From assembly GCA_037176845.1 (NCBI GenBank), contig JAYKXP010000347.1, positions 1 to 24,063 on the forward strand: a stretch of DNA of 24,063 nt, in the 5' to 3' direction. Position numbers and translations under genes: made by a program. The DNA is from Paramarasmius palmivorus. Lineage: Eukaryota; Basidiomycota; Agaricomycetes; Agaricales; Marasmiaceae. Below, piece by piece: positions 16,966 through 24,063 of this stretch (the stretch's first letter is position 1; every line of letters begins with the position of its first letter). The notes under the pieces were generated by a model. It was not told the origin of the DNA. It made no database searches and saw only the letters and a program-made list of their open reading frames with translations.

Positions 16966-17300
16966 AGTCGAAGAGTGTCGGCGAGTGTCGGCGACGAGGA
17001 CGCCGCCATTTTTTTAGTGGGGGCACATGGAGTAGGGGGATCGGGTAGACTCCGCGGAGTTTGGTCTTGTTTACCAGTAGCATTACGGGACTCAGCGCCG
17101 TTTCAGCTCGTAGATACATCATCTAGCTACCACATCTTGATATCTATCTCAACGTCTATCCTGCCTATCCCAAGGCTTAGCGTGGGTGCTCAAATCCTTC
17201 AAATCGATTCTTTGCACAGATACAGTTCCTTCCTTGCGAACTCGTACTTGTTGGTGGGTTACACCAAGCTAGTGTCGGTATAGGAACAGGTGTTGGTCTC
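16966..17300. other. Possible 3' untranslated/LTR remnant of gypsy element
   Basis: Directly after the gypsy stop comes GCCGCCATTTTTTTAGTGGGGGCA (about 16999-17025), resembling the polypurine/LTR junction of fungal Ty3 elements. A short inverted repeat, TTGGTG...CACCAA, occurs near 17250-17266. No clear TG...CA LTR could be delimited and no gene is supported. Confidence 0.3.
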
Positions 17301-17464
17301 CAAGCTCCAGTATAACCTTAGTATCAGGTTTCTGCTGGCACCCATTCCACCAATACTCTTCTTCGGCCACGATAACCTTCGACTCCTCGAGTGCCAAATA
17401 CTCCAACTTGATCTAAACCCTTGATCTCGTATCCCCTCGAATTAATCGACGATTCATAGACATC
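17301..17464. other. Spacer, nothing recognised
   Basis: No repeat, RNA or coding structure is apparent. Reading frames on the minus strand here are antisense to the short plus-strand frame that follows. Confidence 0.3.
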
Positions 17465-17644
17465 ATGCCTCGCTTCAAGGAATAGGGAGAGCATTGGCTT
17501 GATGCTAAGGCGGCAGAAATGGTGGTTGACGCCTATCTCCGAGATGGTAGATGTGGGTGCGACAGTAAGTGGGTGACGAATGCATCGGAGCTGAAGAGAA
17601 AGACTGCATGTCTTATCCGTTTGTATGATATGTCTTCTGCGTAA
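17465..17644 (+). pseudogene. Short frame with in-frame TAG, unknown protein
   Basis: From ATG at 17465 the frame has a TAG at codon 7 (17483-17485) and then runs 52 clean codons to TAA at 17642-17644. The downstream part has ordinary protein composition, with W, C and charged residues well spread (HWLDAKAAEMVVDAYLRD). The TAG may be a nonsense mutation, or GAATAG may be a splice acceptor that makes this a terminal exon. Product unknown. It converges on the minus-strand gene that ends at 17686. Confidence 0.3.
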
Positions 17645-17685
17645 ACTAGTCAGAACAATCATATCTCAAAATCTCGACGTGTAGC

Positions 17686-19319
17686 TCACTCTTCTTCGCG
17701 GTAGACACCTAGATTACAAGGTGCCAAAGGTAGCGAGCGACACGATGGTAGCTCAAGCGTTTGTCGCTCCAACCAATTATCCCTTGCCTCAAGTTCTCCA
17801 AGTCTGAGAGTCGACCGAGAAGTCACGGTCGAAGAAAGCCAGTCTAAAGGCATTTCCTCCGAGTTCATGAGTTGCCGCAAGATGTCTTCCATCTCGAACT
17901 CGTCGGCTTGTCGTTTGATGATCATGGCGAGCATTTGAGACCTTCAAATTCAAGTCAGTAGCACATTCGACTGTTTTCGAGATGAAGAGCTCACAACATA
18001 GGTACCGATAGTCTTGTGTTTCCATCTGGTTCACAATCCTAAACAAAGTCGCTTCGATTCCGGTCCAAGGTTTTTGTCCCGGCCAGGCTCTTGAGCTACA
18101 GGTAGTAAGGTTAAACAGTACTGACAGACTACTGTTTCTGATATGTGTGTAACACATACCTGAGTTGGTAAGTCCAATTAAGGAACACCAACCCTTGGTC
18201 CTCTCGACGCACGCTCTATGCTGCTGAAAATGAGCTTCCAATGACCCGGACCATAGTGAATGAAATGACTCCATACCTATTTGTTGGTGTTCAAGCTCCG
18301 CTCCCGAACGAATGCGCTTGTTGAGTAGGTAGGCAATTTTCGAGAGACCGAATCTGCACCGTGTCCTTCTGAGTCGATGATGTTGCTCCTGCTATTCCAG
18401 ACAACCAGTTGAAAGGGACAGTGACATGCGGGATACCAAAGTTGGTTTGTATCGCTTCTGGGATCCTCGACGTCAACAACAGTTGGATTTCGGCTGGAGA
18501 CTGCCGCGGGAGTTCTGAAATGGCTCCAACGGATGCACCACCAAGATCAGAGTGCTCGGAGTGCTTGAGCTACAGATAGATCTCAGGAATCGATCTAAGG
18601 CCCATTGTAAGGCGCCTGACACGCCGAGTCCAATACGAGCAGGGCTTGGTACCCTTCCGAGGGTACCATTCCCTGAGTAGGTAGAAATAGAGGTGACAGA
18701 CGAGGCAAACGGCCGAGTGAGCACGTCAAATACGTGGATTGTGGTGGTAAGTAAGAAAGACTAAAAGATATTCTACGTGGCATAATCGGCTACATGTAAG
18801 GAATGACACCCCAGCCCGTGACACCCATCCAATGAGGTAGTACGCACCTCTTGTTGGTTAATTGATGGATTTCTACTGTATCACGAGTATTCAACCAGTA
18901 TCGACATGCCTGATAAAGAACCTATGAAAGCAACGAGTATCCGATCTCTCTCTTTCTATACCTCTTCAAACGGGCGGCTCTTGCAAGTCCTCGAAAAGCA
19001 GTATACCCTGGGGATAGCGAGAGTACATAACCGCGAGCCTAAAGGATACCGAGCAGCATTTTGGAATTACCGGCTGGAGACCGTTCGTCTACTGCCAGTG
19101 AGCCATATCATTGTACGGACTACCCATATCATTGTACGGACTACCCATATTGTTGTATGGACTGCCCTTATTACCCATAGTGTTGTACGGACTACCCATA
19201 GTGTTGTATGGACTGCCCATATTGTTGCACTGCAGACGGCCCATATTGTTATACAGACTGCCCCTATTATTGCCATAAACATAGTTGAAAGTACCACCAC
19301 TGATGCTGAAGCCACTTGA
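17686..19319 (-). CDS. Multi-exon gene of unknown function with heptapeptide repeats
   Basis: Minus-strand exons: 18972-19319 (5' open), 18844-18921, 18623-18760, 18403-18569, 18156-18353, 18006-18095, 17686-17941. The introns are 50, 83, 53, 49, 60 and 64 bp, and all phases agree to a TGA at 17686-17688. The first exon encodes about five copies of MGSPYN(T/D/N), then a TAG (19089-19091), then 39 more codons in the same frame. The rest includes YPQGILLFEDLQEPP, SKIAYLLNKRIRSGAEL and MLAMIIKRQADEFEMEDILR. No known domain, signal peptide or membrane segment is recognised. Some donors are weak (GTCTGG at 18402, GTTTGA at 18971). The TAG suggests a nonsense mutation, readthrough, or an unrecognised small intron. 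A decayed paralogue in inverse orientation lies at about 21.2-22.4 kb. Confidence 0.52.
19092..19262 (-). repeat. 21-bp coding tandem repeats (MGSPYN heptads)
   Basis: The unit ATGGGTAGTCCGTACAA plus one codon recurs about five times with synonymous and conservative changes, with one partial spacer (NK) and two diverged units at the N-terminal side. The repeat keeps one minus-strand frame, giving a Gly/Ser/Pro/Tyr/Asn-rich segment. Confidence 0.82.
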
Positions 19320-19322
19320 TCA

Positions 19323-20850
19323 ATAGAAGGACCTGTTCAGTGCCTTATGGTGTGACCTCGCAACTTATACAGTAGTGGAGGTCAACAGGATGGACAAGGA
19401 AGTATGAGGGAACAGGAAAAGGAAGTTGATTGAGTGGAGACGGCGACAGAGCTGAACGCAGAAGAAACGATGACGAGATGAATGTGTCGTACTTCCTGCG
19501 GCTGAAGCAACAGAGGCCAATGAGATTGAGAAGAGCGGGGAAAGGCTTATTTGGCGGGGAGTGGCGAATAAAGATACGCTCGGGAACGAGATGCAGATGG
19601 GACCCAAGTGTCTGATGGACCGAGTTCCCTTTGGGACAACAGTGTGAAGATGATGAGTGGAAAAGTGCAGTGTCGTTTTATTGGACGCGCGACAAGACCG
19701 CTGTGTCGTCCTGACCTGGTCTTGGAGACGCCTGGTCAATCCTATTGATTTGATATGGATAGCGGTTAGGAAAAAGGAGAAGGGCGCAGGTGGCGGAAAG
19801 TTCAGAATAAAAGGATATGGGAAAAGGAAGCGTGGAGGAATAAGGGGATAAGGAGCAGACTGATGGAAGAGGGGACTGGACGTGCGACAGGACTTAGGAC
19901 TGGTGTAACGCCTTGGGGTCTCAAGAACGCCGTGTTGTAAGTCGAGCTTATGTCTCTTCAAGACGAGGACAAAAGGGAAAAATGATAGATTGGACCGACT
20001 GAGAAGGATGTTCAGAAGGTTGGAATGTATGGAAGGTGGACAAGAGTGGGATGAGGTTGGCGTGTTCGACAAGTTGCAGGTCGCTTAGCCTGAGGTGATA
20101 GCGTAGGCTAACAGAGACAGGCAAGGTAGATGAGGAATGAAGGGAAAGAAGTGATTGAGATTCGAAGGACAGCGTAAGTAACCTCTAAGGATACGCCCGG
20201 GAAAAAGATGTGAATGATAACCGGTAAGCACCTAGGTGTCCAACGGTATAGGTGTTCCTTCAGGACGACGAAGGTCAGGGAAAGAATCGAAGAAGGGGAT
20301 AGACGATGGGACGCTGGAATGGGCGTGTGACACGACCTGGATCAGAGATATTCTGTTGAGCTTATGTTGGTTATGGAGGAAAAAGGAGAGACAAACCAGG
20401 AGAGGGGACAGGTGGAGAACGGGAAGAGACGATGGGATGCTGAAGTGGACGTGTAACCGGATCCACGGGTGTCACTGTAACGTCTCAAGCAGCGTCGCTT
20501 CGAGGTAATCCTTTATTTGGGATGGACAGTGGTGATGAAAAAGAGGATGTAGAGGATGGATGTAGAACGCAGAGACCGGAGTGCTGGGACTCATGTTCTC
20601 CACAACATCGATGCTTCTACACGCTGTCACCACATGTACACCAACGAATTCATATCGATTTCCTTTTGTATTGGGGTTATTTTACTGGCATGTTGTAGTC
20701 GTGGAATAGTGACGCGAAGCATGTATGAATACATCGCAAAGACCTTCTATGTGAGTATCAGCATGAACACCTGGAAAGCGGAAAGTAATCTTACCTTTGA
20801 ATAGACGGGCTTGTGGTGGTAGAGCTCATAGCCGCCGCGAGAATTTCCAC
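19323..20850. other. Purine-rich region without a supported gene
   Basis: The plus strand is strongly G/A-rich (runs such as GGGAAAAGGAAG and GAGGAAAAAGGAGAG), so the minus strand is C/T-rich. The longest open frame, 235 codons on the minus strand (19365-20072), is Ser/Pro/Phe/Leu-rich as expected from composition. It has no heptad, domain or splice support. The region may be the upstream and 5' untranslated part of the 17.7-19.3 kb gene. Loosely repeated phrases (GACGATGGGA, GGACGTG) occur twice. Confidence 0.4.
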
Positions 20851-20865
20851 TCGACTTTCTTCACA

Positions 20866-20937
20866 GCCACCACCATGACCATCGCTCTTCGCTCATTCAA
20901 GACGTGCATAGGCCAAATCTCTCGGAAGATTACTCCG
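20866..20937 (+). CDS. Possible short first exon, unknown
   Basis: An ATG in good context (CCACCACCATGACC) opens 23 codons (MTIALRSFKTCIGQ...) ending in TGA. A strong acceptor (AACAGTGACCTTGCAG at about 21054) lies downstream, so this might be a first exon of the decayed gene that follows. Evidence is weak. Confidence 0.15.
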
Positions 20938-21261
20938 ACTACTTGACTGGTATCAATCGGCCGCAAGAATAGAGGGAATTCAGCGAAAACACTGTGGATA
21001 TTGTTGCGTGTTCTCTGCCTAGCCAACTGCTGAAACTAACAGTGACCTTGCAGTGGTTTCTCTTGGCTCTAGCACCGTCACGTATTAAAAGAAATTCACA
21101 TCTCACTATATTTTGGAATTTGGAGAGCACGAGTTCGTGCAATTGAGGCCCACAGTCGAAGCTTCCGTGACGCTCACAACACTTTCACCTACCCCAGCCC
21201 CATTCCATCTCAAACGAATAGATCAAATGAACGACTAGAAGCCCTTCATCGCAATTCCAGA

Positions 21262-22360
21262 GTGCCAACACCCACCTCACCATTCATAACCGTACCTGGA
21301 TGTTTGGGTTTCGATGGTAATACCAGCCAACGCACGACCGTGTTTCTTAGCAACATGGCTTGTACCGTCATCGACACGCTCTCCTCGATTAGACGTGTGA
21401 CTATCTTCGTCGCAAACCCGTTGGATTCGGTATCCTTTGGGCTACGCGATGATGTCCACTCTCACTGTCCTTGGAGCGTACTACTTTTCGCGGAAAAGAA
21501 CCGCCCGTTTGGTGAGGAAGATAGAGAAAGATTGGATTGTTTGCTGTTGTCAGGCATGTCGATGCCGCTTTTTTCTCTTTGAAATCTTGCTGATGCATTA
21601 GTGCAGTACAAACGACTGATAGAGCTCCGTCACTAATGACCTATCATGAGGTACGTTCTAGTCTATTTAATAGGTTTTACACTGGTTCCTTAATCACATC
21701 TCTAGGTGAAGCACCGCGAGCACTATGAGCCTTTCGTGCATCCGTTACATCAACTGCTGCTGAAATCGAGGATTCTACCCAGGTATGTGTTATACATGAA
21801 TTAGAAACAGTACTGTCTAATCCCATCACCTGTAGCTCAAGACTCTGACTGGAACGAAACCATGAGCCGAGGTCACGAACAGCACAAACACTCAAAAGGC
21901 TAGCCAGGTAATGTACGTATAACCCTTAAAACCAGCCCTTCATCGCTCTGAGTCTTATACCTCGGCCAGCTTCGTTTAGTTCGCCTATCCGTATGTGCTT
22001 GCACATTTGTCGAACTATTGTCTCTTCTAACATCTGTTTACCCCTCAAGCTCGAGGGGAATGGACGGACGAAGAACATGTAGCCTTACTTTTCCTCATGG
22101 GCGCGAGTTTGTCTGCAAGAGGCGGATGTATATTTCTGAGCACACAACCATACAACTCTCGATCCTGCCAGCCATTTGCAGAGGGCATTCGACAAGGTGA
22201 GCATTTATCCCTGATACCTACAGGCTACAGCTGAGCTCACATCTCGCAGAACAGAACGATCGCAAGACTGTATGCTGGAAAATGCTCAAGAGCAACTTTA
22301 CTTCGGCTCAGTCGACATCTGAAGCTCGTGTCGAAAGGTAAGCTATACACAAATACCTTG
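21262..22360 (+). pseudogene. Decayed inverted paralogue of the 17.7-19.3 kb gene
   Basis: Plus-strand segments with intron-like joins: an open stretch at about 21262-21582, then codons interrupted by TGA and double stops near 21580-21645, then GTACGT...CTCTAG and an exon at about 21706-21781. The intron at 21782-21835 (GTATGTGTTA...CACCTGTAG) and the following CTCAAGA exon start align with the minus-strand intron at about 18096-18159 of the unknown gene, at roughly 70% identity by eye. The two copies are thus related and divergently oriented. Several in-frame stops make this copy a probable pseudogene. Exon limits are approximate. Confidence 0.4.
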
Positions 22361-22728
22361 GAGAGTCACTGTAGCTCTGACCGGTACACATAGATCATTT
22401 CGGCTTACCAAGCCCTTCGTCGTGGCTCTCCTTTCTCAGCTACGATGAGCTTGTCTGCTCTGAGTTTTAGCTCGACTATACCGACCGTTCTGGGCAGCGT
22501 GTAAATCAGAGGTTCAAGACCGTCAATCGGCCGCCTTCAACACTTGAATTCCGCCATGCCGAGGCGTGATTCCATTACTATCAACTTCCTCACTCAGACA
22601 TACGATCTCTTGAAGGAACGAGGTTAGGGCATGCACTTCGCCATCATGCATCATTGTGAATAACGAAGGTTCCGACCGACGAGGTTGGTTCACAAAGACA
22701 TTTGGTCTACTTCATTGGCTTCATTGGC
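22361..22728. other. Spacer with no firm gene
   Basis: A 23-codon frame at 22556-22627 (MPRRDSITINFL...) reads like protein but is isolated. No other signal was recognised. Confidence 0.25.
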
Positions 22729-23610
22729 AAAGGCCACTACCAGAACGTGCATATGGCAATCGATCTTTGTCTGCCTTCCATACTGATAGCCCTTTCATCT
22801 ATAGACATCCAAGTACACCGTGACCTCTGTCTGCCCACGTCTTATCTATCGATAACCTCGCCATCATCGAAATCTCGTGTTCGGTAGGCAATACACCGAG
22901 CCTCGTACAGTCAGCACCGTCTCTCACCAGCCATGTTCCTTCCTCGATCTATAGGCTACGATAATGGTATTAATATGGCCATCCTCCGATACGCGGATGC
23001 ACCAACTTCCAACTTAACCTCGGAGATCCTTCTCAGGGAAGCAGACGCAGGTGAACCTCAGTGCAATGAAGTGCAGATCATACCATTCGCTATTGCAATG
23101 AACCTCGAACCTCGAGGTCCCTTGGCTGATCCAATCCCCGAGTGATGCGAGGTGTGCATGTGTAAAAGGCTGCTACCCCGAGAGCGTGCGTACGGCAATT
23201 GATCTTTATCTACCTTCCATACTGATAGCCCTTTCATCTATAGACATTCTAAGTACACTCTCATCTTCGTCTGGCTACATCTTATCTCACCATCATCGAA
23301 AGTCTCGCGTTCGATAGGCAATGCGCCGGGGCCCGGGCCTCATACAGTCAATACCGTTCCTCACCAGCCATGCTTCTTCACCTTAGAGACGTACTCGATC
23401 TATAGGCTACGATAATGGTATTAACATGGCCATCCTCCGATACGCGGATTCACCGACTTCCAACTCAACCTCGGAGATCCTTCCCAGCGAAGCAGACGCA
23501 GGTGAACCTCAGTGCGATGAGCTGTAGACCATACCATGGCATTTGCTATTACAATGGACCTCGGCCTTGCCTCGAGGTCCTTGTGCTGGTGCAAGGTGTG
23601 CGTGTGTGCT
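22729..23610 (+). repeat. Tandem duplication, two copies of about 439 bp
   Basis: GGCAAT...CTTCCATACTGATAGCCC occurs at 22755 and again at 23194. Similarity continues through ATAGACATYC, TCACCAGCCATG and CGATCTATAGGCTACGATAA to the AGGTGTGCRTGTGT end. Small insertions separate the copies. Both keep the same frame over a stretch reading IGYDNGINMAILRYAD, but the second copy gains a TAG about 27 codons later. Probably duplicated exon-containing DNA rather than satellite. Confidence 0.75.
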
Positions 23611-23724
23611 GAAGGACCCAGGATTGGTGTTTACGTTGCCGAGAATGAGACGATCGAGGCAGCACGCATCCATTTCATTTACATGGGGTGAGTCCTCCGA
23701 GGGTTTTGGTTGACCGAACTTGAG

Positions 23725-24012
23725 AGCTGATGAACGAAAAGCATGGGTTCGGTGGTGTCAAGCGGACGGATAGTTACTTGAAGAACCCTGTAAGTGTTGT
23801 TAATCTTCTCTTCCGTGTGTTGCTGATAGTGTATGTCAGGTTTGCCCGGAGTTTGTCCAGTTTTCGACAGCGGACTTGCGGTCGTCTTAGCCAAAGACCC
23901 TGAGGATAGAATGTTTGCGGACCCTGTACCAGGTAAGATTCCTTGTTTGTACTCTTACATTTGGAGACTGTACGAGTCTTCTATGCGATGCCCTATAGAA
24001 GCTTTGAACTGA
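23725..24012 (+). CDS. 3' exons of a spliced gene, unknown function
   Basis: Segments from about 23725 to 23789, 23830-23932 and 23999-24012 (TGA) chain in one frame. The 23790 donor is a perfect GTAAGT. Its acceptor is either GCTGATAG (23829, frame-preserving) or the later TATGTCAG. The final intron, 23933-23998, has GTAAGA and CCCTATAG. The predicted end includes HGFGGVKRTDSYLKNP and FDSGLAVVLAKDPEDRMF. An upstream GTGAGT donor at 23688 implies another exon ending at 23687, but the phase of that join is ambiguous. Product not recognised. Confidence 0.4.
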
Positions 24013-24063
24013 AGGAACTTAACCCAAGTATGAAGAGTATATTAGAGGTTCCTCCTGTTTGTT

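Noticed and set aside
13389..17247. CGAACTCGTAC shared by the left flank of the long-TIR element (13389) and 17237
   Set aside because: An 11-base match is expected by chance many times in a window this size, and flanking similarity does not extend.
16999..17283. Full gypsy 3' LTR
   Set aside because: A polypurine-like GTGGGGGCA is present, but no TG...CA boundaries or second copy could be located, so only a remnant is noted.
19365..20072. 235-codon minus-strand frame
   Set aside because: The C/T-rich strand gives a long Ser/Pro/Phe frame by composition. No domain and no splice link to the downstream gene in a matching phase.

Overview
The window looks like repeat-rich chromosomal DNA of a filamentous fungus, most likely an agaricomycete basidiomycete. 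The basis is the many 48-60 bp GT-AG introns with CTNAY-like branch sites, the types of transposable element present (Ty1/copia, Ty3/gypsy, a BED-finger hAT), and the absence of any bacterial gene organisation. No ribosomal RNA, tRNA, CRISPR array or complete recognisable housekeeping gene was found.

Layout. (1) 1-5913: a Ty1/copia retrotransposon with a complete 5' LTR (1-414), a primer-binding site and one open gag-pol frame holding all the expected domains. It breaks off just after RNase H, and no 3' LTR follows. (2) 5914-6354 and 11886-12291: degenerate repeats with a roughly 154-bp unit, split by a hAT DNA transposon. (3) 6355-11885: that hAT element, apparently complete. It has 22-bp perfect terminal inverted repeats, an 8-bp target duplication, a nine-exon transposase with an unbroken frame, and a second, convergent spliced gene for a small basic coiled-coil protein. 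(4) 12293-13340: a spliced gene or gene remnant of unknown function. (5) 13400-16505: a 3.1-kb element with about 216-bp inverted repeats of 98-99% identity and a probable 9-bp target duplication. It has no transposase but holds inward-facing spliced reading frames. (6) 16515-16965: the C-terminal end of a Ty3/gypsy integrase. (7) 17686-19319: a minus-strand gene of unknown function with at least seven exons and an N-terminal heptapeptide repeat, interrupted by an in-frame TAG. (8) 19320-24063: a purine-rich stretch, decayed exons of an inverted paralogue of gene 7, a 439-bp tandem duplication, and the end of one more spliced gene.

How the parts relate. Most of the window is nested insertion. 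The hAT landed in one unit of a tandem repeat, and the neighbouring unit still shows the uninterrupted sequence. The long-TIR element sits against the gypsy fragment. Within the hAT, the two genes start near opposite ends and run tail to tail, as in two-gene DNA transposons of other superfamilies (MuDR is the established example). The long-TIR element repeats that layout with different sequences. The least familiar content is the coiled-coil gene carried by the hAT, the long-TIR element and its cargo, and the repeat-bearing gene at 17.7-19.3 kb. All exon models were built by hand from splice-site patterns and frame continuity and have not been checked against transcripts.
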